From Spironucleus salmonicida (taxonomy: Eukaryota > Fornicata > Diplomonadida > Hexamitidae), in the NCBI GenBank assembly GCA_000497125.2, contig CM035318.1, forward strand, positions 988,001-1,052,000: 64,000 bases of DNA. The letters are read 5' to 3'. Shown in pieces: positions 34,021 to 46,755 of the stretch. Numbering within the stretch: the stretch's first letter is position 1; each line of letters opens with the position of its first letter. Under the pieces are notes generated by a model. It was given only the letters and a program-made list of their open reading frames with translations, had not been told where the DNA came from and did not search any database. A program made the translations under genes and the position numbers.

Positions 34021-36524
34021 ATATCCATTAACATACAGTATAAGATTATTTTGAATATTATATTTAAATATTGATACAATAGTTTATTTATAATGATTTA
34101 GAGATAAAACATTAATACAATATTTTATATAATATACGGAGATTATTTTTCTTAATAAATACACAAATAAAAATAAATCGTAAAGTTTACGTTTATATTC
34201 TAATTTTAAAATATAAAATATACATTTGTATCTCTAAGATCTCATATTGTTATAAATTTATTGGATTTACATTTTCATCATTTTCTGTAATACTATTTTT
34301 GTTTAATAAAAAATAATATACTGTTGTTATAACCAGTTGTTTTTTAAAGTGAAGTTTATTTATAAGCTTATACGCGAATATTGGTCTAAATTCATATAAG
34401 TGATCTAACCAAGTCAATGATTCAATAAAAAATATTAAAAACACCATCTTTAATAAATTGTCTTAAAAAATCTATTATTATTAGAAAAGTTATTTATAAT
34501 AGGATTTTTTTACGGTTTGGAAATAAAGAATTAAATTTGAAGATTATAATCAGTATTAACTAATATCTGAATTATAATAGGAGTAAACCTAAATTTTATA
34601 AAAGTTGTGGTTCCTCATTATAACCGTTTGTATAAACTATATTAATACTTATTGAGTAAGTTAATATTATAATATCACTTCTCTGTATTTTATCAAGAAA
34701 ACTATTTATATCGCAAACCCAGAGAGATAAACATTGTATGTAACTTACACCAATTAACCAGTTCATATAATTTACCAAATTCTAAACCAATAAATATTAA
34801 GGTTCAGCAGGTTCAAAAGCAAGTAAAAGATTAGTTTATAATTAACTTTTTAGTTTATTATAAAGTAGTGTTTTCATAATATTATATTTTTATTTTATAT
34901 AATATTAGTTTATTTCATTAATCACTCAAAAAATGAGAGTAGATATGGATGAGTTTGTATTACCAGGTATTTTATATATTTTAATATTTTGTGTGATCTA
35001 TAGTGTTTGTAATAATAATAACCTCTTGAGTGCATGATGTTGATAAATATTATTTAGCTATTAATGCTATAAAAGCTAAATTTTTTATACTTAGTTAAAT
35101 AAATATACTAGGAAGAGATAATAAGTATCAAAGGTTACAACTAGTACGTAAAAAGTGTTGTGAGTAGATAGTTGATTAATTTTATAATTTATAAATGCAG
35201 CCGTGTAGTATAAACGTTTAATAAATGGGGATATCAAGTATGCGAAAAAGTGATGCATATTGTAAATTTTGTGATAAATTTTTAATTTGAAAAAATGTAA
35301 ACCATTATATTTACGGCATTATTCTTATAGTTGCTTTTAGTAACACTGTAATTAATAAATTTGATAGTTTAATATCTTATTAAATCGTGATATTCAACGA
35401 TAGTGCATTAAATATAAAACAAAAATATTATGATAGGAAGAATAATGCAAATAGTAAATAAAATGTAGTAATATATAGCTACTATATGAATTTTCAACAA
35501 TATTCTTCAGTTTCAAGCAAATTAAAGATCATTATAGTTGTAATAGTTTGGTAAAAAATCAGATTAACTAATATATATGATAAATTATTTCCTCAGGTGG
35601 CAAAATAAAATTGCCTAACTGATTGAGTAGCAGCTTAATAGATTCTCTGCCATGATAAAAAATTCTAGGTATAAATTTATGTATTAATTTCAATAAGCAA
35701 ACCTCATAATACCCAATACTCACCAAAATTGATATATTACCATTAGGAAATTTCATGCTATATAACACATGTTACTCATTTTCTGTCGTTATAAGTACCA
35801 ATAAACTTTGTCTATATTATCATATAACTTAATAATAGTCGATAGTATGTCGGTTAATATAATGATACAGATAATTATTTTGATATATCACTACTATATT
35901 CAGTTATTTTTGTGATTCTATAAATAAATCAATATTTTTAATATCAACTACATTAATCACCATAATTTTTTTATACATCGTAGTAGGAAAAACATAAGAG
36001 TAAGAACTACTACTTGATTCCGAGCGTTGTTAAAAAATTAGTAGCTTCTTATTATATACCAAAATCACTGTAACTAAAACATTGTTCGGGCCCTAGTGTT
36101 TTTCATAGTTTTAATTTTAATTTAAATGAGTTCCATACTAGATTCAATATTATACATCCTTTTAATAAGCTTCTTAACAATAATACGTTTTCCCGCAATC
36201 ATTTTCTATAGTTATTATGTTGTTACTTCTTCTTCTGATTCCGAAAAGCGTTGAAAATCAATAAGTTTACATATTTCTGGAGAAAAATTTCGTATATTCA
36301 GTGACGAAGTTTATATTGGTGTTTTGGTTAGAAAAAGTTTTCTTGTTTTCATTTTTAAATATGTTAAATTAGTACATAATTATATATTAATAATTTATCT
36401 TAATAAAACAATAAATGATTAGCAATTATATAATATTTGTTATTAGAAATTAGTAATAATAAATTAGACAAACAAAACTACAATTAACACTTTCTCGTTT
36501 CCCAAATTCAACAATATTGTATTT
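33892..36524. other. AT-rich, gene-poor stretch
   Basis: About 2.6 kb of AT-rich DNA between palindrome 1 and the HMG-box gene. Apart from the possible decayed gene at 34933-35626 I see no supported feature; short frames on the minus strand (34250-34778, 35568-35768) read like base-composition noise. Confidence 0.45.
34933..35626 (+). pseudogene. Possible decayed membrane-protein gene
   Basis: ATG 34933 opens a short hydrophobic N terminus (DEFVLPGILYILIFCVIYSV). Near 35027 a second frame continues with protein-like content (NAIKAKFFILSQINILGRDN, DAYCKFCDKFLI) to 35626, interrupted by an in-frame TGA at 35288-35290, after which the same frame gives another hydrophobic helix (HYIYGIILIVAFSNTVI). 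One frameshift and one stop would be needed to explain it. No family match; could be chance. Confidence 0.25.
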
Positions 36525-37013
36525 TCACTTTGCCCATTCATCGTAATATGACTGAATCTCGCTTTTCTTCTCCCCATCTATTTGACGCCAAAGATCTTTC
36601 CAAGCTACCTTTTCAGCTTCTGTAAGCTTGTTAAATTACAGATGGACCATTTATAATAGCTATTAACTAAACTATACTTCTCTATTGGATTCTCTAAATT
36701 TCTTAAGATGAGCTACTGTATAAATTAGCCTAGAGAAGTTTTATTTGGCAGCATCTGATTTTTACTTTCTTTACACAACCTTCTGCTCCTCATCTATCTA
36801 TTTTTATTCTGGATTTTCCTCGTAAAACTTGATCATTTCAATCTGATACTACTTGTATTATGCCTAGAAATTATCACCAAAAGATTTTTTAGTTTCTTCA
36901 GGAAGCTGGTGCCACGTTTCGGCAATCTATTTTGCTGAATAGGTTGGGTTTTAGTGCTTGAAATCATTTGAATATTAAAAATATGGCGTTTGAGGACGTT
37001 GAGGTCTATTCAT
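36525..37013 (-). CDS. HMG-box protein
   Basis: A 162-aa protein with an HMG-box near the N terminus (RPQTPYFQYSNDFKHQNPTY, AETWHQLPEETKKSFGDNFQ, YEEENP-like acidic end) and a second, weaker HMG-like segment at the C terminus (LTEAEKVAWKDLW ... YYDEWAK). HMG boxes bend DNA, so a nuclear chromatin or transcription role is likely. Many Gln are TAR; the stop is TGA 36525. Start ATG 37013 has a TTCCAC element 7 bases upstream and diverges from the gene at 37078. Confidence 0.75.
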
Positions 37014-37077
37014 TAAAAAAGTGGAATGTAAAAATTAATATATAATTATTATATACTGTATAATATAAAATAAATAA
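37014..37077. promoter_or_regulatory. Compact bidirectional promoter region
   Basis: Only 64 bases lie between two divergent ATGs. On the minus strand it holds TTTTTACATTCCAC before the HMG-box ATG (TTCCAC at 37021-37026); the rest is TATATAATTATTATATA-type sequence before the rightward gene. Confidence 0.45.
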
Positions 37078-39789
37078 ATGGAACAGCTATTACTGTAGCG
37101 GCTACCTAACCCTATTTTTGATATTTTCCCAGAATTTCCGACTCTTGCAGATGATCTATCAATAAGTGTATTTTTGGACGATGAAACTATCACACAGATA
37201 GCGAAAGACTTCGAACTGACTATTAGCGCCACGAAACTAGATATAATCAACCTAGCACCACTAATTGCCGAACAATCAGCAACAGAGTCTAACGAGCCTT
37301 CAATTACGGAGACACAACCGTCGACGAAAAATTTCGCTGAGTTTGGCTGTACTTAATTCGAGCTACAAGTACTCTGCGATTAAATATTTAATAATACAAT
37401 ATAATAATTAGTTCCAAATAATTTTCCTCTCCAAATTTATCTTTCGCCAATTTCATGTTTTTAACTGTACAAGCTCAATTCTGAGCCAGATTTCGCCGAA
37501 AGCCTTCTTTACTTATGCCAGCTGACCCTGACACGCCACCCGGATCCGCAGTTTCTCAGTTTCTCATAAAAAGTTATATATCATTATTATATGTAAATAC
37601 ACAAAAATTTAGAAACCGTTTTATCCGTTTGCTGCCTTTCCGAAGATATTTGGCTCCTAATGATTTTCCAGAATTTTTTAACCGTAGAAATTGCGTTTTC
37701 ACTCCTTTCCAATCAAATCTCCGAAACTGCATTCAAGTTTATAGTGAAAAGGTACATTTTGGACCTCGAATTCGTTTATTTTTTGGTTAAAAACGGGAAA
37801 AATCCGGCTCAAATTTTGCCAGAATTATCTAAATTAGACCTTTTGATACTCAGTAAGAACTTGCACGAAATCGTGGAAATGGAAAATTTTGGAGTTGAAA
37901 AATGTAATTTAGGAATGGAAAATGGAGCGGTGATGTACTTGAAGGTCGTAAATTTGTTGTATTCCAATTAGATATTATGTTGTGGAAATTGTGGGTTTCC
38001 AAGCGAAAACAGCTGTTTCAAATGCGATTTTTATGCGAAATTAACGAATTTTGAAATGTAAATTAAAGTGGAAAATAGTGTTGAATATTAATAATTATTT
38101 AACATATAATAATATGATAACCCGTAGAATAATAAAAATGGAGTGGAAAATTTTGAGTTGGGTATTGATTCTGATACGCTTATTAATTACGCTATTTTAA
38201 GATCGCAAGCTGCAGTTTTTACGGCTAAATTAGTGTATTTTTTCACAATCCACGGATCGATTAATTAAGTGAAAAGAATTATCGCGGAAACGTTAATTCT
38301 AGCCCAAAACAAGTTTTTATAATTCAATTCAAAAGCAATTTTCCACTCCCTTTTCACAAGTAAAAACGTTCAAGTTTCTCACTTCGCACTATCAAGTTTA
38401 CCTAAAATTTTTGCAGCTAAAATAGATATAATAGGTGTATTAGAATAAATCGTTTTTTCTGCAAATTCGGAGCTGGAAACACTGAATTCGAAATCTAAAA
38501 TCACTAGTTTTCAAACCCTAATACGCGAAATTTACACCAATTTCGCTCCGTTTTTATTGCTCGAAAACGACGTTACAGGCCTCGCGCTGCTCCAAAATTT
38601 GATTTCTAACGTGCAGCTCGAAATTGAAATTCAATTCGATTTTCCACTCCCTTTTGACGAATTTGAACTTTCTCAAATTCCCCAATTTTTCGAATAAGGA
38701 GCGAAAAGTCAAATTCTATTTCAATAAATCGTTTCCTGCGCGCAGTTGGGGCTGCTTTTCTGCCCAGAAATCCTCAAATTCGATTTCTGGCGCGCAGTTC
38801 GCATTTTGGAGTTCCTGATTTGCGAGATTTAACGCTTCAAAATGGGCCTGGAACTCCTGCTTTCGCTCTCCTGCACACTCACTTTTTACGCAAAAATTCA
38901 CAAAATTTCAGGCGATTTTGGAGCGATTCTACAGCTTTTAAAGGAACGGAAAATAGAAAATTTACAGTTGTTTCTGTAACTTTTAAAATTATTAGAATGT
39001 AGTAATAATATAGATAAAAAATTTGTAAAAATGCTGTAGAAAAATTAATATATAGAAATTGTATAATTATCGTAATAAATATGGGGAGTGGAAAATGATA
39101 TTGAAATAATATAAATGTAAAATTAAGAAAATTCTACGGCGAAAATTTCCACTCGTGACCTTGAAAATTTCTATTTTTAATGTTATTTCAGCGTTCAAAC
39201 CAATTTCAATACCACTGAGCGAAATTCTGAGTTAAAATTGCTTTTTAACTCCATTTAAGAAAAACTTGCAGATTTCAGCCCTCAGAGCGATATAGACCAG
39301 CTCTATATAAACTTGATCTAGCTACAGCAGCTCAAATCAGGTCTTTTACTTCCAAAAACGGCGCTGCGGCAGGTAGTTCCTATCCTGGTCCAGAGCAGAA
39401 ACGAGTCAGTGCTCCACTCAGCGAAGAGCTGCCTCGCAACGCTCGCTCGGCGCTTCCGGGGTGCACTGCGCTTCGAGTTTGTGGGTGTCCTGAAGACGCA
39501 AAAAGCAACTGCAAACTTGAACCTCCTCACTTGGCTCTTTGTTTTAAGGCATATTTAGCTTGAGGAACGTGAGGTACTGGGAATGGAACGGCTGCTCGCG
39601 GCGAATCTCTTATATGTTGGCTTGGTTTCAGGCCGTTTTCGGGTGCGCTGGGCACGTGAAAATTGGTTTCTAGACGATTTCTACCGTAGGGTGCGTGATG
39701 CAGAGGAAGGAGTGATAGGGAGAGATGACGGCGACGGAGGGAACGGGTTAGATGCGTTTGTTTCGCGGGTAATGAGAGGGGCTGAGTGA
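37078..39789 (+). CDS. Large helical protein with a central CXXC knuckle pair (903 aa)
   Basis: A 904-codon frame from ATG 37078 to TGA 39787-39789 with no internal TGA, so it is very unlikely to be chance. It begins MEQLLLQRLPNPIFDIFPEF. Most of it consists of Leu/Phe-rich amphipathic helices in a HEAT/ARM-like rhythm. Near residues 300-320 is CCGNCGFPSENSCFKC, a C-x2-C-x8-C-x2-C pattern that could bind zinc. The last ~130 residues become GC-rich and Arg-rich (CLATLARRFRGALRFEFVGV). Gln is TAR throughout except the tail. Function unknown; a transport-receptor or scaffold role is a guess from shape alone. Confidence 0.7.
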
Positions 39790-41504
39790 AGTTCATAGTA
39801 ATGTGTACTGGTTAGAATGAAAATAGGTATAGTCATTTTTCTACTGAAATATGACAAAGTTCAGCTATAATCAGCTATTTTATTATAAGAGAAGTTTTAA
39901 TGAGCATAAATCATATTGAATCAATTTAGAATTAGTTAAAAATTGAGTTGCAATACTGCAAAATTTGTGGTTTGTAGATTTCTATATGATTTTACTGTAA
40001 TTGATGATGTTATGGAGTCGTTGTTTATAAATATATGTAAATTGTATAATAATAAGTTTTAAAGGAATAGACTTCGGATGGAGAATAAATACTTTATATA
40101 ATATAATAATTATATTTTTGAAGTAGGAACAGATGAACGTGGTTTACGTTAGGACAGATGAATGGAACAGTAAAATATCTATTATAAGAAAGTATACTTA
40201 GGTTAAAAATCTATAAATATTGCAAGTTCAGTTTATTTTATACTGGTAAAGCTTTAAATTATATATTTGTAACAGAAATACTACAGAGTTTCCTATTTGA
40301 TCTATGATGTAAGTGTTCTTTATAGAAAAGTGTTACAATCATAAAAAGCCTATTTTTTAAAAGTTAGATAGGGAGAAGGTTAATTATCCCTTGATAATCT
40401 TAGGGACTATATTGTAATTAATAAAAAATTAAGATGGCTGCTTAACGATAAAACATTGAATATGTAAAGTTTATTGTGTAAATAGTAATAGATAAGTAAG
40501 ATTTTAATCAGCTACTCAAAATGGTACCAAGAATATTTTTGTTTTCTGCCAAACCGGTATTGCAGATGGTTACGTTTTAAAAACCATAAAAGATTACTTT
40601 ATATAATAGATTTTATAAACTCTAATAAAGTTTATTTGGTATAGAACTTTTTATAACTCATTATAACTGAAGTAAATATATTTTAACCATAAAGGAATCA
40701 ATAATAGTAAATATTTTAAGATATTTACATATAGTTTGAAAAGCGTAACTATACTTTTACCATAATACTTTATGGTTTGAAGTAAGTTGGTGGTAGTTTC
40801 ATGCTAGGCTTTTATACTGCAGATCTTGAAATTAACAGTGTCCGCTCCCACATGCAGTAGCGTTTACAAATTGCGCGCATGGTAGTTCAGATTTGCAGGC
40901 CTGACACGGTGTTTCAAATTTTTGGTTAGGAAATGCTCGGTTGGGCTTAGAATATTTTGCTATCGTCTTAGTTTTAGCTTTATTGGTGCTTGTATACGGT
41001 ATTGTCGCGTCTTATTAGTTATAGCTAAATATGAGTGCGGCGCACCGTAAAGTAATACTGCAAATACATTTTTTAGGCGAGCAGGATACCACCCTTATGC
41101 GCATTAGTTATGCAGAGTTGATATGCAGGCTGCATTGTTTGCGCTCACACGTGCAGGAGAAATTTCTAACTATTCGAGTTTACTATTTAATGTTTTAGAT
41201 TATCCGTGCTGATTACCATATTAACTCGGTTCTGGTCCAGCCCGCTAGACCAGATAAAAGCATTGATGGACAGCGCCGTGAGCTACCTACTCAAGCCTAG
41301 TCCGCACAAATAATTATATATTACCAGCAATCAGCAATTTCACATACCCTATTATTATACATGTTAATATACATAAACCACTTTTGCTATAATGAATATA
41401 ACAAGTATATTGCAATATTGCACCCACCTACTATAAAACATTATATCAGGTTACGCTCCCTATTTACATAGCATAGTATAATAGTACCTATTAATATTTT
41501 CTAA
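39790..41504. other. Intergenic, AT-rich with a GC-richer patch
   Basis: About 1.7 kb without a supported gene. From ~40800 to 41300 composition rises and TGA-only frames exist (40801-41034; another from 41031 in frame with the next gene), but they show no family features. Confidence 0.4.
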
Positions 41505-43974
41505 ATGGAGGTAAGCTATGCTTCTAATGTATGCGACTACAGCGATAAAACAGTTTTAGTAGAGAACATGGAAGATTCGATTACTATTATCAATTCTTAT
41601 AGGGTAACCCTCAAAAAGTATGGATACTACGATGCTGCGTACCATGATAAATGCAAGTTTTTCCAGGTTGTCGATAACGTTCACCAGCTGATCGATACGT
41701 AGAAATTAATATTAACGAGCGAATACTACTAGCTAGCGAACTTAGTAGGCTAAAAATTAGGGGATATCGGCAACTAAGAACTAGCTTTTGAGTATAAAGC
41801 ATAGGTTTTCAATAATTAGCATTATGTTGTGCTGAAATCAAAAGTTTTGATATGCGAGCTGAACGGAATCACTGCAATCTGGCTGACTGAGGCAAAAAAA
41901 CCTTTAAACGTTACGTATTAACGGTATTAACGTGATTTTCAATAGTAGCTACTAAATAGCCGATGAAAAGGTATTCGAGCAGTATCCTATCCTACCTGTA
42001 GAAATAAATCTCACCAATGCACAGCTTGACCTGTTTTCAAACCTATTTTTATAGTACTGTAAAAAGATCACATGCGTAGATTCAAGTCCAAGTAACTCTA
42101 AGCGAGTTCTGGAGAATGCTTGCATTAAAGGTAGGGTATAGTTAAATATGATAGAGGACACGATTTTTACCGATAGGTTTAATATTGTTTACTTCTAATA
42201 AGCCGAGTAAATCGATATTTAGGCTAATCTACCGTTTAATATTCGCAACAAAAGATTAATATGCTTTTAAGGTAAACCATATCTTTGTTAGGTCGTTGAG
42301 CAGGCGATAAATTCTCTAGTTACTGAGTTCGAAGGCTAGATTCAGATAAACGCAGACACTAACAGTTTGGACTTGACCAGGCCTGAGTCCGCCTAAAGAG
42401 ACACGATAGAGGCCTTAGAATTACGGGAATCAAAAGTTTCTGTGCTAAAGCTCAATGCAACAACCCGCATAAGTAGTGTTGTTGTTAGCGGTAGCACTGT
42501 AGAGGAGATGATAATGTATACGGAGCAGAATAAATGCTCTAAGTTTATGGATATCTTTGCGGGAGTCAACTAGATAGCCGATCTAAAAAAGCTTGTATTG
42601 GATCCAGGGCGGTTCTTCAGCAAAAGGTATTCTACAAAGCAATCAATGGAAAAATTTGTCATAGGAGAGCATACACAGTGCCTGGAGCATCTTGAAATCA
42701 GCTTTTACGCAATTCTTAACCTGGAAATTCTGTGCAAAGTCCAGAACTACATCCTTAACAATGTGGTCATCGGGAATTTTTCATATGCCTTCCCCGATAG
42801 TTTTTAGGGGCTAACTCTAAAATCAGATTTTTACAATTACAGTCAGTAGTAGTGTAAGGCGATGGCGCCGCACGACAGCTTCCTACTGGATTGCGTTCCG
42901 TATTGTGAGGGCTTGGTTAGATTGTCCCTAGAGGAAGTCCTGCTGAGCGGGGAATAAAGCCAGCGTATATTTGATACGTTTTGCAGGTAAACCTTTGAAC
43001 TTATATCCATTGTGAAAGTCGACTAGCTGATCGTTCCTGAGCACATTTTCACCGAGGTGCAGCACAGTTTCAGCCTCATTGGGAATCTCACAGTAATTGA
43101 TACAGAGAAGACAGAGTTGGTGGAGCAGAGCTATCACTGCCAAATTTTGCACAGCTTTTCGCTCCCAAAATGCATGAAACGGTTGAACTTGTTCGAAACT
43201 GAAATTTATGAACCTATCGCGGATTCCGCATCAGGGCATGCTGAATCTGAATCGGTTGTGGGTGCGTCTGGAGATGCTAATAGGATGCCGGGTATTGTGG
43301 TTCTGGACCGCAAATCTGCTGCTTTACACAGCAATGAAGAACCGCATACCAAACATGAGCGCATGCTAGAGACGTTCATTGACAAGGATCTTCTGTCTAC
43401 AGCGCTACAGAGTTGCGAGGTTTTGGAAGAACTCTCGATCTCGAGATACATGGTGCACAATAATGTAAATTTTATATAATTGTACATCGTCAACACTCTT
43501 AAGAAGATATCACTTGATAATATTTAGATCTCAACGTTGTCGCTACCTGTTTTGCTAGACATCAAGTACGTGAAAATTGTAGGGGTCAAGATTCAAAAAA
43601 GCTGTGTTTCCTAGTTCGAGTAGTTAATAAAAATGAAATCTATACAGTACTTATATATCAATAGCATTAAAGTCGCCAAATCCGCGTCGTATGACCCCGA
43701 ACAGCTATCACACTTGAATATCGATAGTTTTGTCTTGAGGGCGGGATTGAAGTACTATTTAGGGCTGAATATTAAGATGACGTATTATTACAAGGAGGGC
43801 AGAATGTTCAAATAGCACCAATCATCTTACGACAGACAGATTACGTGGGAGGATGCAATCATGTACCATGTAGAATTGGTGTTCCCAGTGCGCTTGAAGC
43901 GATTTGTCCAGTTTAAGCAGCTATTTTTCCTTGTAAAGCATAGCTCTGGAGTGCTCAACGCGGACCAGAAGTGA
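41505..43974 (+). CDS. LRR-like protein interrupted by one frameshift
   Basis: From ATG 41505 (MEVSYASNVCDYSDKTVLVE) the frame runs to about 41895 with LRR-like text (VLICELNGITAIWL). The run GCAAAAAAACC at 41892-41902 then shifts the sense frame by one; the new frame continues at once with LQTLRINGINVIF and remains open to TGA 43972-43974. Repeated LxxLxL segments (LKKLVLDP, LEHLEISFYAI, LVRLSLEEVLLS, MKRLNLFETEI, LEELSISRYM, LKKISLDNIQI) support degenerate leucine-rich repeats over ~800 residues, probably a scaffold or BspA-like protein. A seven-A run at the joint makes an assembly indel the simplest explanation. Composition becomes less AT-rich toward the 3' end. Confidence 0.6.
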
Positions 43975-44387
43975 CAGAGTTAATTTCTTTATCGAGCGTA
44001 CTTGAGGTTGCGAGTATTCGGGGCTAGTACAACCGCCAAAACCGACATGCCAGTTTGCATTCGCAATGCGCAAGTAAACGCTCATCTGTGAGTGGCCGTT
44101 TGCCGTAAATACCAAAGATGCTAATTCGCGCGCGTTCCGCAAAATCGTAGCGCAAAAGTACTGCTACGAGCATACGACTCGCATCGGCACGCGCGTCGCA
44201 CGCATTCTATAAGCGTGGACGTGGACTACTAAGCGGCCGCCTCTGGTGACCAAGGTCGTACGCAAACACCACCAGGCAGTGGCCGGACCCTGCCCGACGC
44301 TAGCAACATGTCCCAGCGCTCGCGTTTCATTTCACTGCATTTTGGAGTATTATTATACCGAGGGCGGGATACTTGCCGCATCGCATT
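43975..44387. other. Transition zone into GC-rich DNA
   Basis: About 410 bases in which GC rises sharply before the GC-rich gene cluster. No gene or RNA recognised. Confidence 0.45.
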
Positions 44388-46724
44388 ATGAACTCATCCA
44401 ACCCATTCGCAACCTCGATCACACCAACGCTCAAGTCCTCCATGAAGTCCTTCCAGCGCCCAGCCACGCTCTCCCTCTCGGCCCTGAAGAAGCAGAATAG
44501 GGCCTTCTACGAGGACTTCGCGGTGCAGGAGGCCGAGAAGCGCGCTGCGAAGCTGCAGAGGCAGGAGCAGCTGCAGGCGGCGAGGTCCCAGAAGCTCGAG
44601 GACGCAAAGAGCCTGGTCCAGAGCGAGATCGAGGCGTGCGAGTTTCCCAAGCGCTACACCTCGCAGCTGCAGCAGCAGGTCCTCTACCGCCGGATGTGCG
44701 AGCACCAGACGCTGAAGCAGCAGCGCAGCACCGCGGTGCAGAGCGCCGCGCCGGCCTCCCCCGCGCCGGAGGCCAGCGACCTGCTGCTCTCCGTGCAGCC
44801 GCCGCGCCCGACGATCTACGCGAAGAAGTACCACGAGCTGAACCGGAGCGAGTTCGTGGCCCGGGAGCTGGAGTTCGTGCGGCTCCTCACGCACTCCACC
44901 ACCACAATCAGCTGCGCCGGCGGGCTCGTGGAGGGCGTCGCGGGCCGCCTCGAGGGCCTGGACCGGCTGGAGGCGGGCATCGACAGCGGTTTCGCCAAGC
45001 TGGCCGAGATACAGCATCTGGTGTTCGCGGAGGCGAGCTCGGAGGCGACCAAGAACGACGACCTGGGCCAAATCATCGAGGCGCTCGCGCAGAAGGAGAC
45101 CAGCCTGCGCATGACGCTGGACGACCTGCTGGGCCACATCTCGCTCGAGTCGCAGCTGCTGAGCGCGAGCTTGCGGTCGAAGCTGCTCGTGGACAGCCTC
45201 GCGCAGCTGGGCATCCTGAAGGCGTCGGTGGCCGAGCTGCGCGTCAAGGAGGAGGACCTGATGCGCCAGATCAAGGACCAGGGAAATGACACCAAGTCGC
45301 GGCTGCAGACCCCCACGGCCTCGGCGGCGGCCGCACACCACTTCGAGCCAAGCGTGCCGCAGAGCGCGCACGGCGTCCAGGAGCCCGCGCTCGAGGGGGA
45401 GATGGACGCGCTCCGCCTACCCGAGGTCATCAAGTTCGCGTCCTACTCGCACCGGCTGGCCGACTTCCAGGACGAGACGTACCAGAAGGTGAACAGGCAG
45501 GACACGGCGCTGGTGTTCATCGACTTCAACCTGGCCGACATGCTGCGGGACATCCGGGGGCGGATCATGGCGGCCACGTCCGTAGACATTGCACAGCACT
45601 ACGACATTGCGCTCCCGCAGATATCCGACCCGGGCCAGATCCAGGTAGCGGCCTCGCGGACGACGAACTTCAACCGGGGCGACAGCCTGGCCGAGCGGGT
45701 TTGCGACGCGCTGGTGCGGTGCCAGAAGCACGAGCTCTTCAGGGCCTTCGGGCAGTTCCAGAACTTCCGCATCGACAAGCAGTTCTACGACTTCGACCTG
45801 GAGAAGGTCGGCCTGGCGTACGACCTCCGGCACGGCCTGCCGGTGCTGAGGGAGGCGTTCGACCTGCTGATCCACTCCGTGGTGCCGCCCAACCTCCACT
45901 TCAAGTCCGTGATCCAGTGCCTGGAGTGCCTGCAGCAGGCGAGCGTGAACCAAACCGACAAGCAGAGCGACCTGCAGCAGCTCCAGAGCCTCCAGAGCGC
46001 CGCACGGACGGATGACTCGTGCGTGCAGGCGCTGCAGCACCAGATCTGCCGCTGCGAGGAGAGCATCGCGCGGGTGAGGGCGGAGACGGAGGCGATCTAC
46101 GGCTTCTACGTGCCGCTGGAGACGGCGGGGCTCGGAGCGCAGGAGCTGGAGGAGCACATCCGGGTGCTCCAGATGTGCAACCAGTACGTGCTCAAGGACG
46201 GCCGGCACTACGTGCTGAACAAGTCTCCCCTGGTGCAGAAGGTGCAGTTCGCGGCGAAGCCCTACCGCTTCCTCAAGGAGTTCCAGCTGGACGACATCCG
46301 CGAGCAGCAGCACTTCCTCCAGCTCGCCCTCGCGAACCTGGCGGTGGGCCTGCGCTTCGCCTCCCGGGCCGAGCGGGACGGGCTGCTGGCGGACGGGGTA
46401 CTGCAGAAGACCGAGATCCTGTTCGACCGCTCCAAGGAGTTCCTGGCCCGTGTCAGCCCCCTGGAGGTCCGCGCAGCGAAGCGCAAGCTGGCGGCGGCGC
46501 ACCGGAAGCGGTTCGAGCAGGCGAAGAACGACGAGATGGTGCGGGTGCCGCGGAAGGTCTACCGCGAGGAGGCGGCCGAGGAGTTCGCCCGGCCGCACTT
46601 CACGAAGCCCGCGATGGCCCGCAAGGTGGAGGGCGCCCAGCGCGAGACCGTGCTCACGCGGACGATCAAGGAGCACCAGCGGCAGTTCGGCGTGGAGGGC
46701 GCGGAGGAGGGCTTTTACGACTGA
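44388..46724 (+). CDS. Coiled-coil cytoskeletal-type protein (778 aa)
   Basis: A very GC-rich gene with CAG-only Gln, readable in either code, from ATG 44388 to TGA 46722-46724. The start was set at the first ATG (MNSSNPFATSITPTLKSSMK). Long Ala/Glu/Gln/Arg helices (QEAEKRAAKLQRQEQLQAAR, IARVRAETEA) alternate with a globular middle (FDLEKVGLAYDLRHGLPVLR, ending before a Leu-rich patch), and there is an acidic-aromatic end (EEGFYD). No catalytic motif; a structural or flagellar role is inferred only from shape. Its 3' end is inside the palindrome-2 left arm and repeats at the right edge of the window. Confidence 0.75.
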   Translation: MNSSNPFATSITPTLKSSMKSFQRPATLSLSALKKQNRAFYEDFAVQEAEKRAAKLQRQEQLQAARSQKLEDAKSLVQSEIEACEFPKRYTSQLQQQVLYRRMCEHQTLKQQRSTAVQSAAPASPAPEASDLLLSVQPPRPTIYAKKYHELNRSEFVARELEFVRLLTHSTTTISCAGGLVEGVAGRLEGLDRLEAGIDSGFAKLAEIQHLVFAEASSEATKNDDLGQIIEALAQKETSLRMTLDDLLGHISLESQLLSASLRSKLLVDSLAQLGILKASVAELRVKEEDLMRQIKDQGNDTKSRLQTPTASAAAAHHFEPSVPQSAHGVQEPALEGEMDALRLPEVIKFASYSHRLADFQDETYQKVNRQDTALVFIDFNLADMLRDIRGRIMAATSVDIAQHYDIALPQISDPGQIQVAASRTTNFNRGDSLAERVCDALVRCQKHELFRAFGQFQNFRIDKQFYDFDLEKVGLAYDLRHGLPVLREAFDLLIHSVVPPNLHFKSVIQCLECLQQASVNQTDKQSDLQQLQSLQSAARTDDSCVQALQHQICRCEESIARVRAETEAIYGFYVPLETAGLGAQELEEHIRVLQMCNQYVLKDGRHYVLNKSPLVQKVQFAAKPYRFLKEFQLDDIREQQHFLQLALANLAVGLRFASRAERDGLLADGVLQKTEILFDRSKEFLARVSPLEVRAAKRKLAAAHRKRFEQAKNDEMVRVPRKVYREEAAEEFARPHFTKPAMARKVEGAQRETVLTRTIKEHQRQFGVEGAEEGFYD

Positions 46725-46755
46725 GCGTATAATAATTCACTCGGGCGGAACTTAA

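Noticed and set aside
96-39160. Recurring TTTTCCACTCC at 98, 38338 and 38641 as a dispersed regulatory repeat
   Set aside because: All three lie inside long coding frames and are in different reading frames; they look like coincidental Phe/Ser/Thr/Pro codons, unlike the start-proximal CTCCAC sites.
44394-46676. Long antisense frames of 325 and 419 codons
   Set aside because: Shadow of the 778-aa gene in GC-rich DNA.
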